Source of the DNA: Sinisalibacter lacisalsi
Lineage (GTDB): Bacteria; Pseudomonadota; Alphaproteobacteria; Rhodobacterales; Rhodobacteraceae
DNA: 64,000 nt
NCBI RefSeq assembly: GCF_014640115.1
Contig: NZ_BMGI01000004.1
Location: forward strand, 102,847 to 166,846
Direction: 5' to 3'
This document shows positions 28,559 to 37,225 of this stretch, piece by piece; within the stretch, counting starts at the first letter, position 1; every line of letters begins with the position of its first letter. The translations under genes and the position numbers were made by a program. The notes under the pieces are model-generated. The model had not been told where the DNA came from. It saw nothing but the letters and a program-made list of their open reading frames with translations, and searched no databases.

Positions 28559-29791
28559 ATGCTCGACCCCACCGTGCTGATGGAATGGCTCGAATTCGCC
28601 GTGCGCTGGCTGCACGTGATCACCGCCATCGCCTGGATCGGCTCGTCGTTCTACTTCATCGCGCTCGATCTCGGGCTGCGCCCCTCGACGGATCGGCGCG
28701 CGGGCGTGTCGGGCGAGGCGTGGCAGGTGCACGGCGGCGGCTTCTATTTCATCCAGAAATACATGGTGAGCCCGGCCCGGATGCCGACCGAGCTGACCTG
28801 GTTCAAATGGGAAAGCTACGCCACCTGGCTGTCGGGCGCGGCGCTGCTGATGGTGGTTTACTATGCCGGATCGGAGCTTTACCTCGTCGATCCGTCCAAG
28901 GCCGATCTCCTTGCGTGGCAGGCGATCGCGATTTCCGCCGCCTCGCTCACCATCGGCTGGCTGGTCTATGACCGTCTGTGCAAATCCGGCCTTGCCGAAA
29001 AGCCGACGCTGCTGATGCTGCTGCTCTTCGTGCTGCTGCTCGCGATGGGCTGGGGATACAACGAGGTGTTCACCGGCCGCGCGGTGATGCTCCACCTCGG
29101 CGCCTTCACCGCCACGATCATGACGGCCAACGTCTTCTTCATCATCATCCCGAACCAGAAGATCGTGGTGGCGGACCTGATCGCGGGCCGCACGCCGGAT
29201 GCGAAGTATGGCAAGATCGCCAAGCTGCGCTCGACCCATAACAACTACCTCACCCTGCCGGTGATCTTCCTGATGCTGGCCAACCATTACCCGCTGGCCT
29301 TTGCCAGCACGTGGAACTGGGTGATCGCCGGGCTTGTGTTCCTCATGGGCGTGACGATCCGGCACTTCTTCAACAGCCACCACGCCCACAAGGGCTACAA
29401 GTGGTGGACATGGCCGATCACCGCGGCGCTGTTTCTCGCCGCGGTCTGGCTCTCGACGCAAGGGCAGGAATACCAGAGCTGGGAAGAGGCCGAGGCGCGC
29501 GCGCTCACCCCCTACGAGCAGCGCTTCGCCGAGGCCGAGGGGTTTGAGGACGTGGCCGGGCTGGTGATGGGGAATTGCTCGATGTGCCACGCCCGCGAAC
29601 CGGCCTGGGAGGGGATCGGCACCGCGCCCAAGGGCGTGCTGCTGGAAACGCCGGGCGACATCGCGCGCCACGCGAAGACGATCTACACCCAGGCGGGGCT
29701 GACCAACGCCATGCCGCCGCCCGCGGCGAGCTTCATGTTGCCTGAAGACCGCGCCGCGATCGTGGCCTGGTTCCGCGCCGGGCGGGGTTAG
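28559..29791 (+). CDS. puuD: Membrane urate hydroxylase (urate oxidase) PuuD
   Basis: A 410-residue integral-membrane protein (DUF989 type). About eight helices (residues 10-300) carry several conserved His, for example RWLHVITAIAWIGSSFYFI, FNSHHAHKGYKWWTW. A C-terminal cytochrome c domain (about 320-410) has the haem site CSMCH and a distal Met candidate near NAMPPPAASFML. It oxidises urate to 5-hydroxyisourate, passing electrons to the respiratory chain instead of making peroxide. It is paired with uraH. Confidence 0.93.
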   Translation: MLDPTVLMEWLEFAVRWLHVITAIAWIGSSFYFIALDLGLRPSTDRRAGVSGEAWQVHGGGFYFIQKYMVSPARMPTELTWFKWESYATWLSGAALLMVVYYAGSELYLVDPSKADLLAWQAIAISAASLTIGWLVYDRLCKSGLAEKPTLLMLLLFVLLLAMGWGYNEVFTGRAVMLHLGAFTATIMTANVFFIIIPNQKIVVADLIAGRTPDAKYGKIAKLRSTHNNYLTLPVIFLMLANHYPLAFASTWNWVIAGLVFLMGVTIRHFFNSHHAHKGYKWWTWPITAALFLAAVWLSTQGQEYQSWEEAEARALTPYEQRFAEAEGFEDVAGLVMGNCSMCHAREPAWEGIGTAPKGVLLETPGDIARHAKTIYTQAGLTNAMPPPAASFMLPEDRAAIVAWFRAGRG

Positions 29792-29796
29792 TGTTT

Positions 29797-29875
29797 CGGG
29801 TCGGCTGCCGCCGACCCGACCCGCTGGGGGGCAGAGCCCCCCAGACCCCCCGAGGTATTTTTGGACCCAAGAAGA
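29797..29875 (+). repeat. Gene-end repeat element, copy B
   Basis: A 9-bp stem (CGGGTCGGC / GCCGACCCG, 29797-29818) is followed by a G-rich hairpin at 29824-29844 (CTGGGGGGC, AGA, GCCCCCCAG). The motif then reads ACCCCCCGAGG, TATTTTTGGACCCAAGAAG. It lies directly after puuD and points the same way. The next gene is convergent. Confidence 0.82.
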
Positions 29876-29947
29876 GGGGCCGCGCGACCAGGGCGACCGA
29901 CGTTCGGCCCGGTCCGCCCCCTGTTGCGGGGCGGTTGCGGGATCGGC

Positions 29948-30187
29948 TCAGAACGCCTTGAAGGTGAGCGTCGTGAGCGAGCGATCTATATTGGGGATGT
30001 CGAGCAGGTGGCCGTTGATGAACTTGCCGATATCCTCGTCCTCGGGAATGTAGATCTTCATCAGCAGGTCATACTCGCCCGAGGTGGAATAGAGCTCGGA
30101 GTGGATCTCGCGCTGGATGATCTCCTCGGCGACCTTGTAGGTGGTGCCCGGTTTGCAGCGCAGTTGGATGAAGACGGGTGTGCTCAT
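29948..30187 (-). CDS. Stand-alone RAM (Lrp/AsnC ligand-binding) domain protein
   Basis: A 79-residue protein corresponding to the Lrp/AsnC effector domain alone: FIQLRCKPGTTYKVAEEII, STSGEYDLLMKIYIPED, IPNIDRSLTTLTFKAF. No helix-turn-helix precedes it in frame. ATG 30187 fits family length. Single-domain RAM proteins form oligomers and may sense amino acids or modulate full-length Lrp proteins; the specific role is unknown. It is divergent from hisB with a 125-base spacer. Confidence 0.85.
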   Translation of the reverse strand: MSTPVFIQLRCKPGTTYKVAEEIIQREIHSELYSTSGEYDLLMKIYIPEDEDIGKFINGHLLDIPNIDRSLTTLTFKAF

Positions 30188-30312
30188 GATCGGCCTCGCG
30201 GTGGTTCGGCCGCAAGGTGACACGGGCGCGCGGGGCGCGGCAAGCCCAATTGCCGCCTTTTCAGCCAGCCTCGCCGCGCCTATAAGCGCGGGGAAACCAG
30301 CGGGAGGGCGCC

Positions 30313-30900
30313 ATGCGCAAGGCCAGCGTGAGCCGCAAGACGGCGGAAACCGAGATCAGCGTCGAGATCGACCTCGACGGCAGCGGTGCTTACGACAACC
30401 AGACCGGCGTGGGGTTCTTCGACCACATGCTCGACCAGCTTGCCCGCCACGCGCTGATCGACATGCGCGTGCGCGCCGTGGGCGATCTGCACATCGACGA
30501 TCACCACACCGTGGAAGACACCGGCATCGCGCTCGGCCAGGCCCTGCGCGAGGCGCTGGGCGACAAGCGCGGCATCCGGCGCTACGGCGAATGCCACCTG
30601 CCGATGGACGAGGCGCAGGTGCGCTGCGCGCTCGATCTCTCGGGCCGGGCCTTCCTGGTGTGGAACGTGGACTTCCCGACGCCGAAGATCGGCACGTTCG
30701 ATACCGAGCTGGTGCGCGAGTTCTTCACCGCCTTCGCCGGCAATGGCGGGATCACCCTGCATGTCGACCGGCTGCACGGGTTCAACAGTCACCACATCGC
30801 CGAGGCCGCTTTCAAGGCGGTGGCGCGGTCGTTGCGCGACGCGCTCGAGGTCGACCCGCGCAAGGCCGACGCGATCCCTTCGACCAAGGGCGCGTTGTGA
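30313..30900 (+). CDS. hisB: Imidazoleglycerol-phosphate dehydratase
   Basis: A 195-residue monofunctional HisB, step 6 of histidine synthesis. The two Mn-binding signatures are present: [17 protein letters not shown] with [17 protein letters not shown], and [19 protein letters not shown]. The phosphatase domain found in enterobacterial HisB is absent, as in other alphaproteobacteria. GGGAGG precedes ATG. First gene of the his group here. Confidence 0.97.
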   Translation: MRKASVSRKTAETEISVEIDLDGSGAYDNQTGVGFFDHMLDQLARHALIDMRVRAVGDLHIDDHHTVEDTGIALGQALREALGDKRGIRRYGECHLPMDEAQVRCALDLSGRAFLVWNVDFPTPKIGTFDTELVREFFTAFAGNGGITLHVDRLHGFNSHHIAEAAFKAVARSLRDALEVDPRKADAIPSTKGAL

Positions 30901-30903
30901 GGA

Positions 30904-30936
30904 TGGCCCGAAAAGTGGGAACCGGTTTTCGGGCCA
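30904..30936. repeat. Alphaproteobacterial small palindromic repeat
   Basis: A perfect 11-bp stem (TGGCCCGAAAA / TTTTCGGGCCA) surrounds GTGGGAACCGG in the 60-base hisB-hisH gap. The CCGAAAAGTGGGAACCGG core, followed by TTTTCGG, is a short palindromic element I recognise from intergenic DNA of many Alphaproteobacteria (recall, not searched). It may act as an RNA processing or attenuation stem. Confidence 0.75.
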
Positions 30937-30960
30937 AGCCATGCGACCAGGAGGCGTGAC

Positions 30961-31599
30961 ATGCTCACCGCGCTGATCGACTACGAATCTGGCAACCTGC
31001 ACTCCGCCGAGAAGGCTTTCCAGCGCATGGCGCGCGAGACCGGCGCGGGCGAGGTGGTGGTGACCGACGACCCCGAGATCGTTTCGCGCGCCGACCGGAT
31101 CGTGCTGCCGGGCGACGGTGCCTTCCCGTCGTGTCGGCGGGCGCTGTTCGAGCATTCGGGGCTGTTCGAAGCGATTGACGAGGCGGTGAACCGCCGCGCC
31201 CGACCGTTTTTCGGGATCTGCATCGGCATGCAGATGCTGGCAGATACCGGCCACGAATACGAGGAAACCCCCGGCTTCGGCTGGATCGGCGGCGAGGTGA
31301 CGGCGATCACGCCGGCTGACCCCTCGCTGAAAGTGCCGCACATGGGCTGGAACGACCTGGTGATCGACCACGCCCACCCGGTGCTCAAGGGGATCGAAAC
31401 CGGCACCCACGCCTATTTCGTCCATTCCTACCATTTCCGGGTGACCGACGCGGCCGAGCGGCTGGCGCATTGCGACTACGGCGGCGAGATCACCGCCATC
31501 GTCGGGCGCGACAATATCTTCGGCACGCAGTTTCACCCGGAGAAGAGCCAGGCCCCCGGCCTCGCGATCATCGCCAACTTCCTGGGCTGGCGGCCGTAG
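30961..31599 (+). CDS. hisH: Imidazole glycerol phosphate synthase, glutamine amidotransferase subunit
   Basis: A 212-residue class I glutamine amidotransferase. The N-terminal LIDYESGNLHS, the nucleophile Cys in FFGICIGMQMLAD, and the His/Glu pair in GTQFHPEKSQ are all present. It supplies ammonia to HisF. An AGGAGG ribosome site lies in the preceding gap. It is followed by a convergent gene, so the his operon is split here. Confidence 0.97.
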   Translation: MLTALIDYESGNLHSAEKAFQRMARETGAGEVVVTDDPEIVSRADRIVLPGDGAFPSCRRALFEHSGLFEAIDEAVNRRARPFFGICIGMQMLADTGHEYEETPGFGWIGGEVTAITPADPSLKVPHMGWNDLVIDHAHPVLKGIETGTHAYFVHSYHFRVTDAAERLAHCDYGGEITAIVGRDNIFGTQFHPEKSQAPGLAIIANFLGWRP

Positions 31600-31604
31600 C
31601 GGGC

Positions 31605-31632
31605 GCCGGGCGGCTTCGCGAAAGCGCCCGGC
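31605..31632. terminator. Hairpin between hisH and the DUF2147 gene
   Basis: An 8-bp stem (GCCGGGCG / CGCCCGGC) with further partial pairing inside lies between convergent ends. No T-run follows. It is a probable two-way terminator. Confidence 0.5.
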
Positions 31633-31662
31633 ACCGGCGAAGCAGGGCGCCGTTTATCGCCG

Positions 31663-32049
31663 CTATTGCAGCCGCGACCAGGTTTGCGTCTTGCACAGGA
31701 GCCCGCCCAGCACGCAGCCGTCGAGGAAGAGGCTGTCGCCGTTCATCTCCATCTTGCCGACGTAGGTCTTGTCGTTCGACGGCCGCCAGACGTTGCCCTC
31801 GTAACGCCCGCCGCCTTGCGGCTCCATGTTGATCACGATCACCTTGCCGATGTTTTCCGACTGGTATTCGCCGCTGTCGTCGAAGGTGCGGCGGATCCAG
31901 CCACAGACCTTGCCACCCGAGCACCCCGACATCTCGACATAGGCATAGGCGCCGTCATCGACCTCGGTTTTCCACATCCCGTGCACCGGGTCGGCGGCGA
32001 GGGTGGTGGGGGCGAGCGCGAGGAGCGCGGCGATCAGGGTTTTCTTCAT
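31663..32049 (-). CDS. Secreted DUF2147 protein
   Basis: A 128-residue protein with a signal peptide (cleavage near TLA-ADP, about 18). The DUF2147 pattern follows: [64 protein letters not shown]. Six cysteines could form disulfides in the periplasm. Function unknown; the family has a lipocalin-like small beta-barrel look. It is inserted antisense between hisH and hisA. Confidence 0.85.
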   Translation of the reverse strand: MKKTLIAALLALAPTTLAADPVHGMWKTEVDDGAYAYVEMSGCSGGKVCGWIRRTFDDSGEYQSENIGKVIVINMEPQGGGRYEGNVWRPSNDKTYVGKMEMNGDSLFLDGCVLGGLLCKTQTWSRLQ

Positions 32050-32167
32050 CTCTTTCCTCCCGTGTTTGCGCCATCCTGCCGGGGGGCTGGCGCGCTGGCA
32101 AGCCTCTGCCTTGCCGCCCGGGGCGGGGCATGCGAAAAGCCCGCGCGAACGGCAAAGGAGTGGCCCG

Positions 32168-32890
32168 ATGATCCTCTACCCCGCGATCGACCTCAAGGAT
32201 GGCCAGTGCGTGCGCCTGTTGCGCGGCGAGATGGCGGCGGCGACGGTCTTCAACGACGACCCGGCCGCCCAGGCGCGCGCCTTCGAGGCGGCGGGCTGCG
32301 ACTGGATCCACCTCGTCGATCTCAACGGCGCCTTCGCCGGCGAGCCGGTGAACGCCGCCGCCGTCGAGGCGATCCTCGCCACGATCACCGTGCCGGCGCA
32401 ACTCGGCGGCGGCATCCGCGACATGGCCACCATCGAGCGCTGGCTCGACAAGGGGCTCGCGCGGGTGATCCTCGGCACCGTGGCGGTGGAAAACCCCGCG
32501 CTGGTGCGCGAGGCCGCCGCCGCCTTCCCCGGCCGCGTGGCGGTGGGAATCGACGCCCGGAACGGCATGGTGGCCACCAAGGGCTGGGCCGAGGAAACCG
32601 ACGTTGACGCCACCGAGTTGGCGAAGAGCTTCGAGGATGCCGGCGTGGCCGCGATCATCTACACCGACATCCTGCGCGACGGCGCGATGCAGGGGCCGAA
32701 CGTAGAGGCCACCGCGGCGCTCGCGCGTGCCGTCTCGATCCCGGTGATCGCCTCCGGCGGCGTCTCCTCGCTCGACGACCTGCGCGCGCTCAAGGCCTGC
32801 GGCGCGCCGCTAGATGGCGCGATCTCGGGCCGGGCGCTTTATGACGGGGCGCTCGACCTTGGCGAGGCGCTGGCGCTCCTGCGGGGTTGA
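32168..32890 (+). CDS. hisA: ProFAR isomerase
   Basis: A 240-residue (beta/alpha)8 isomerase, histidine step 4. Signatures: [18 protein letters not shown] with the catalytic Asp, [43 protein letters not shown] with the second catalytic Asp, and [15 protein letters not shown] 32168 is preceded by AAAGGAG. The promoter is probably in the 118-base gap shared with the divergent DUF2147 gene. Confidence 0.97.
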   Translation: MILYPAIDLKDGQCVRLLRGEMAAATVFNDDPAAQARAFEAAGCDWIHLVDLNGAFAGEPVNAAAVEAILATITVPAQLGGGIRDMATIERWLDKGLARVILGTVAVENPALVREAAAAFPGRVAVGIDARNGMVATKGWAEETDVDATELAKSFEDAGVAAIIYTDILRDGAMQGPNVEATAALARAVSIPVIASGGVSSLDDLRALKACGAPLDGAISGRALYDGALDLGEALALLRG

Positions 32891-32970
32891 GCGGTTTCGC
32901 ATCGCCTGGCGGCGATCCGACCGGGCCGGGGGGCTCTGCCCCGTCGTGCCCAAGGCACGCCTCCCAGTCG

Positions 32971-33022
32971 CCGGGGGGCTCTGCCCCCCGGACCCCCCGA
33001 GGTATTTGTGGACCCAAGAAGA
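32971..33022 (+). repeat. Gene-end repeat element, copy C
   Basis: A 9-bp hairpin (CCGGGGGGC, TCT, GCCCCCCGG) is followed by ACCCCCCGAGG, TATTTGTGGACCCAAGAAGA. A related but broken G-rich stem and a CGTGCC-CAA-GGCACG stem lie upstream at 32930-32959. It is located between hisA and hisF, both plus strand, so this copy is inside a gene series rather than at its end. Confidence 0.82.
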
Positions 33023-33105
33023 CCGGAAACGGGCGCGGGCCGGAGGTGCGGCCATTCTTGCGCCCGTCCGGCTGAAGCCCTAAACCGGCGCCAAAAGGAG
33101 CCCGC

Positions 33106-33885
33106 ATGCTCAAGACCCGCATCATCCCCTGTCTCGACGTGGCCGACGGCCGCGTGGTGAAAGGCGTGAACTTCGTCGACCTCGTCGATGCCGGCGACCC
33201 GGTGGAGGCGGCCAAGGCCTATGACGCGGCCGGGGCGGACGAGCTGTGTTTTCTCGATATCCACGCCACCCACGAGAACCGCGGCACGATGTATGATCTG
33301 GTCACGCGGACGGCGGAGCAATGCTTCATGCCGCTCACCGTCGGCGGCGGGGTGCGCAGCCACGAGGATGTGCGCCAGCTGCTGCTCGCGGGTGCCGACA
33401 AGGTGAGCTTCAACTCCGCCGCCGTGGCCGACCCCGAGGTGGTGGCCGGGGCCGCCGACCGCTTCGGCTCGCAGTGCATCGTGGTGGCGATCGACGCCAA
33501 GACGGTGGAGACCGACGAGAACGGCCAGGGCGTGCGCTGGGATATTTTCACCCATGGCGGGCGGCGCGCCACCGGGGTGGACGCGCTCGACTTCGCCCGC
33601 ACCGTTGCCGCCAGGGGGGCGGGGGAGATCCTGCTCACCTCGATGGACCGCGACGGCACCCGGGCCGGCTTCAACCTGCCGCTCACCCGCGCGATCGCCG
33701 ACGCGGTGAGCATTCCCGTCATCGCCAGCGGCGGTGTGGGCAATCTCGATCACTTCGTCGAGGGCGTGCGCGAGGGCCATGCCAGCGCCGTGCTCGCCGC
33801 CTCGATCTTCCATTTCGGCGAATACACCATCCGCGAGGCCAAGGAGCACATGGCCGCCGCGGGCATCCCCGTGAGGCTGACATGA
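33106..33885 (+). CDS. hisF: Imidazole glycerol phosphate synthase cyclase subunit
   Basis: A 259-residue (beta/alpha)8 cyclase, partner of HisH. Signatures: [19 protein letters not shown] with the catalytic Asp, [48 protein letters not shown]-type [14 protein letters not shown] with the second Asp, and [12 protein letters not shown]. It overlaps hisE by 4 bases (ATGA). A ribosome site AAAGGAG precedes ATG. Confidence 0.97.
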   Translation: MLKTRIIPCLDVADGRVVKGVNFVDLVDAGDPVEAAKAYDAAGADELCFLDIHATHENRGTMYDLVTRTAEQCFMPLTVGGGVRSHEDVRQLLLAGADKVSFNSAAVADPEVVAGAADRFGSQCIVVAIDAKTVETDENGQGVRWDIFTHGGRRATGVDALDFARTVAARGAGEILLTSMDRDGTRAGFNLPLTRAIADAVSIPVIASGGVGNLDHFVEGVREGHASAVLAASIFHFGEYTIREAKEHMAAAGIPVRLT

Positions 33886-34199
33886 CCGCGCTCGACCGAC
33901 TGGCCGACACCATCGAGAAACGCCGGGGCGTGAACCCGCGCGACAGCTGGACCGCGGCGCTGCTCGCCAAGGGGCCGGAGAAATGCGCCGAGAAATTCGG
34001 CGAGGAGGCGGTGGAGGCGATCATCGAGGCGGTGAAAGGGGACCGCGAGAAGCTTGTCGCCGAGGCCGCCGACGTGCTCTACCACATGCTGGTGATGCTC
34101 ACCGCCCGCGACGTTTCGTTCGAGGATGTTCTGGCCGAGCTGGAACGCCGTGAAGGCACCTCGGGCATCGCCGAGAAGGCGTCGCGCCCGGACGGCTGA
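33882..34199 (+). CDS. hisE: Phosphoribosyl-ATP diphosphatase
   Basis: A 105-residue all-alpha NTP pyrophosphohydrolase, histidine step 2. Metal-binding motif: [17 protein letters not shown] followed by [13 protein letters not shown]. Normal length, not fused to HisI, as usual in Alphaproteobacteria. It is translationally coupled to hisF through ATGA. Confidence 0.96.
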   Translation: MTALDRLADTIEKRRGVNPRDSWTAALLAKGPEKCAEKFGEEAVEAIIEAVKGDREKLVAEAADVLYHMLVMLTARDVSFEDVLAELERREGTSGIAEKASRPDG

Positions 34200-34212
34200 G
34201 CCGGGCGCGGGG

Positions 34213-34641
34213 TCAGCCCAGGAGCCGGGCGTGCTCGATCTTCGGGCAGCGGTCCTCGACGAAATCGAGCCCCTTCGCCTCTGCCATCCCCTGCGCCTCG
34301 GCGGAGGTGACCCCGATCTGCAACCACACCGTCTTGAGACCGGGCAGGTTTTCCAGCGCCGATTCGACGATCGGCATCACCATGTCGGAGCGGCGAAACA
34401 CGTCAAGCATGTCGACCTGCGCATCGCCCGGGATCTGGCCGAGATCGGCGACGATCTCTTCGCCCATGAAGCTCTGCCCGGCGAGCCCGGGGTTGACCGG
34501 GATCACCCGGTAGCCGTTTTCGGCGAGGTAGCGCGCCACCTTGTGGCTCGCACGGTCGGGCTTGTTGGAAAAGCCCACCAGCGCGATCGTGCGGGTGCGC
34601 GCGAGAATGGTTTTCAGGCGTTCGTCGGTATTGGTGCTCAT
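34213..34641 (-). CDS. CoA-binding Rossmann-fold protein (YccU-like)
   Basis: A 142-residue protein with the CoA_binding_2 pattern: TIALVGFSNKPDRASHKVARYL, NGYRVIPVNPGLAGQ, and VWLQIGVTSAEAQGMAEAKG. It probably binds CoA or a related nucleotide in the cytoplasm; physiological role unknown. It faces the his operon end-to-end with a 13-base gap. Confidence 0.88.
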   Translation of the reverse strand: MSTNTDERLKTILARTRTIALVGFSNKPDRASHKVARYLAENGYRVIPVNPGLAGQSFMGEEIVADLGQIPGDAQVDMLDVFRRSDMVMPIVESALENLPGLKTVWLQIGVTSAEAQGMAEAKGLDFVEDRCPKIEHARLLG

Positions 34642-34700
34642 GCTGCCCTGATAATCCCTGCCCGCTGCGAAGGAAAGCCCGCGCCGGGGCGGAAAAGAAA

Positions 34701-34724
34701 GCGCCCGGGAGGGGGCCCGGGCGC
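34701..34724 (-). terminator. Hairpin downstream of rlmB
   Basis: A perfect 9-bp stem (GCGCCCGGG / CCCGGGCGC) with a 6-base loop lies in the 237-base gap between rlmB and the CoA-binding gene, both minus strand. On the minus strand it is followed by TTTCTTTTCC, which suits an intrinsic terminator just upstream of the next gene. The rest of the gap holds no gene. Confidence 0.6.
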
Positions 34725-34878
34725 AGTTTGTGGAACGAGGGACAGTGAATTGAGACTACGGGCGTTCCACGGCCCGCTCTCACACCTCTAGGTAAGATGC
34801 CCCCGGCTTTGCGGTAGGGGGAATAAAGATTCCGTGAACATCCGTGCCGAAAACGGCAGAAAACCGCCGATCTCGCGG

Positions 34879-35667
34879 TCAGCCCCGCCCGAGCGCGGCG
34901 GCGTAGAGCGCGACGGCGCCGGCGTTGGAGACGTTGAGCGATCCGAAGGCGCGGGCGTAGGGGATGCGCACGAGGCGGTCGCAGGTGGTGCGGCTGCGCT
35001 CGCGCAGGCCGGGCCCCTCGGCGCCGAGCACCAGCGCCACCGGGGTTTGCGCGAGGTCGGCCAGCACCGGGCCGAGCTCCTCCTCCGCCTCGCCGTCGAG
35101 GCCGATCACCGCGTAGCCCATGTCCTTGAGCCGGAGCATGGTGTCGGCCAGGTTGGTGACGCGCAGGTAGGGTTGGCGTTCGAGCGCGCCCGAGGCGGTC
35201 TTGGCGAGCGCCCCGGTTTCGGGCGCGGCGTGGCGCTTGGTGGCGATCACCGCCGCCGCGCCGAACACCTCCGCCGAGCGCAGGATCGCGCCCGCGTTAT
35301 GCGGGTCGGAGACCCTGTCGAGCAGGACGACGACGGGCGCGGTGCCGGGCGGCGCGGGGCAGATCTCGTCGAGTCCGCCCCAATCCAGCGGGCGCACCTC
35401 GAGCGCCGCGCCCTGGTGCACGCTGCCCGGATCCAGCGGCGCGGGAAACTTGCGTGCATCGGCGATCTCGGGCTCGAGGTTGCCGGCGTCGATCGCGGTG
35501 CCGAGCCGGTCGGCGGCGTTGCGGGTGACGATCAGCCGGAGCTTTTCGCGGGCCGGGTTCATCAGCGCGTCGCGCACCGCGTGAAGGCCGAAGAGCCATA
35601 ACGTCTCATCCGCCGCGGCCCGCTGCGTGCGTTCCTTCTGCACGACCCATTTGGGTTTTTTCGCCAC
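34879..35667 (-). CDS. rlmB: 23S rRNA (guanosine-2'-O-)-methyltransferase, SPOUT family
   Basis: About 262 residues. A basic N-terminal substrate-binding domain (LWLFGLHAVRDALMNPAREK) precedes the SPOUT knot, with LLDRVSDPHNAGAILRSAEV (motif 1), VALVLGAEGPGLRE (motif 2) and AFGSLNVSNAGAVALYAA (motif 3). It methylates the ribose of G2251 (E. coli numbering) of 23S rRNA. GTG 35667 was chosen: AAGGGGG is well placed, and this keeps the gene clear of tRNA-Tyr, which longer readings would cross. Confidence 0.9.
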   Translation of the reverse strand: MAKKPKWVVQKERTQRAAADETLWLFGLHAVRDALMNPAREKLRLIVTRNAADRLGTAIDAGNLEPEIADARKFPAPLDPGSVHQGAALEVRPLDWGGLDEICPAPPGTAPVVVLLDRVSDPHNAGAILRSAEVFGAAAVIATKRHAAPETGALAKTASGALERQPYLRVTNLADTMLRLKDMGYAVIGLDGEAEEELGPVLADLAQTPVALVLGAEGPGLRERSRTTCDRLVRIPYARAFGSLNVSNAGAVALYAAALGRG

Positions 35668-35797
35668 CGTCGCCCCCTTGTTCACATCGGGCCGGACAAT
35701 GGGCCGGGGCGCGGGGCGGCGCAAGGGATTTTCGGCTTGACGGACGCCGGGCGCCCGAGTATCCCCGCCCTCGTTCCGATGCCTGAGGCGTCGGCAC

Positions 35798-35881
35798 GGG
35801 CGACGAGCTGCAAGGTGCGGCAGCGGACTGTAACTCCGCCGGGGAGACCCATGCCTGGTTCGATTCCAGGGTCGCCCACCA
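35798..35881 (+). tRNA. tRNA-Tyr (GTA)
   Basis: An 84-base cloverleaf. The acceptor stem is GGGCGAC with GTCGCCC, with A discriminator and encoded CCA. The anticodon stem-loop GCGGA-CTGTAAC-TCCGC gives anticodon GTA. The long variable arm contains GGG-GAGA-CCC (class II), and the T arm is CCTGG-TTCGATT-CCAGG. The D arm is GCTG...CAGC, partly shared with the anticodon stem in my fold. The long variable arm agrees with bacterial tRNA-Tyr. It stands next to the glycan island. Confidence 0.93.
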
Positions 35882-36024
35882 TCCCCCCCCCTCCTTCCAT
35901 CCAATGGGCGTTTAACCTTGCGGTTGAGTGGTGTGGGGGTGAATCCCTTGCTCTATGAGGCGTGTCTATCCGCGCTGTCACATCTGCGACGCCCCGGACG
36001 TGGCAACCTGTTTGCAGCCAACGG

Positions 36025-37044
36025 TTAGGTATCGCCTGCCGCAGCCACAATCGCGTCATGGCTGCGATCCAGCCGTTTCAGAAGCCCGTCGGCAACCGCA
36101 AGCCGGAGAAGGCGCAGGTAGGTCCGCCTTGCTCCTTCGTGATGCCGGACCTTGAGGATCCATTTCGGCATCAGAACGATCAGCACCGGCCAGAACAGCC
36201 AACCCGCAGCCTTGTGATACAGCAACAGGAGATTCCTGTGGTGGTAATAGGCCTTCCACAGAGGGCGAAACCGCTGGCCGGAATCGTTGTTCGTGAACGT
36301 GGTGAAATCGTGTTCGAACCTGATCTGCGGCGCAAAGCCTATGCGCCCGCCACGGCGGGAAAGTTCGAGCGTGTAGATCGCATCGTCGCCGTAGATGAAC
36401 AGAGCCGGATCGGGAAAACCGCCGCGCTCAATCCCGGCGCGGGAGATGAAGAAGCCGACGAACGACGTCACGTCGATCGGGGCCATCGGCCCTTGATAGG
36501 CGGCATGTGGAATGTGAAAGCCGTTGCGTCCCTTGCGGACCGTTTCCCAGAAGCGCCGCCAGTGCCAGAAAGGGTTGCGGGATGGGCGGTTCATCTCGCA
36601 GATCTCGCCGCTCGGAAAATAGACAGCAGCCCCAAGCGCCTCCCAGCCTTCCCGCGCGGTCGCGTGGAAAGCGGCAAGCGCGCCCGGGGCAGGGCGGGCA
36701 TCGTCATCCATCACCACCAGCCAGTCGGGATCATGCGCCTCGACCGCGTGACGCATGCCCATTTCGAAACCGCCGGCGCCCCCGCGGTTGTGCCGGCTGG
36801 TCACGATGTCGAGGCGGCTATCGGTCAGGGTTGCGAGCCAGGCCCCGGTGCCATCGGTGGAGGCGTTGTCGACCACGACCACCGCGCTCAACTCTTCCAC
36901 CGGGCTCTCGAGCAGCCTTGCGAGAGTGGTCTTCAATTTGTCGAGCCGGTTGTAGGTGACAACCACCGCCACCAGCTTGTTCGGCACCGTGGGGTGTTCG
37001 TCAAAGGGCGTGGCGTCGGCCACGCCTGTTGCGTCCAGATTCAC
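36025..37044 (-). CDS. GT2-family glycosyltransferase (galactofuranosyl/rhamnosyl-transferase-like)
   Basis: About 339 residues. The GT-A fold opens with LVAVVVTYNRLDKLKTTL, VVVDNASTDGTGAWL and HNRGGAGGFEMGMRHA; the metal motif DDDA is in WLVVMDDDARPAPG, and FIYGDDAIYTLELSRRGG follows. The RGGAGGF and GDDAIYTL words resemble GlfT-type galactofuranosyltransferases. A C-terminal membrane-associated helix is present (WLFWPVLIVLMPKWIL). GTG 37044 was preferred because AAGGG lies 7 bases upstream. It opens the glycan region beside tRNA-Tyr. Confidence 0.85.
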   Translation of the reverse strand: MNLDATGVADATPFDEHPTVPNKLVAVVVTYNRLDKLKTTLARLLESPVEELSAVVVVDNASTDGTGAWLATLTDSRLDIVTSRHNRGGAGGFEMGMRHAVEAHDPDWLVVMDDDARPAPGALAAFHATAREGWEALGAAVYFPSGEICEMNRPSRNPFWHWRRFWETVRKGRNGFHIPHAAYQGPMAPIDVTSFVGFFISRAGIERGGFPDPALFIYGDDAIYTLELSRRGGRIGFAPQIRFEHDFTTFTNNDSGQRFRPLWKAYYHHRNLLLLYHKAAGWLFWPVLIVLMPKWILKVRHHEGARRTYLRLLRLAVADGLLKRLDRSHDAIVAAAGDT

Positions 37045-37225
37045 GGCATGACCCTTCTCGTTCGGCGCTTGTTCAGGTTCGGGCACAGAACCCACAAATG
37101 CCGCTGCGTGTCAATTCGAGCAGGCACGCCTTGCCCCGCGGTCGCGGTTTTCCACCCCGTCCGCTCATGCCCTTTGCCCCGTCGCGCAGGGCCTGCAAAG
37201 CCAAGAGCACCGAGGCAGCCAGACC

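Noticed and set aside
34879-35904. Longer RlmB reading crossing tRNA-Tyr
   Set aside because: The N-terminal extension is translated tRNA antisense; GTG 35667 gives family length.
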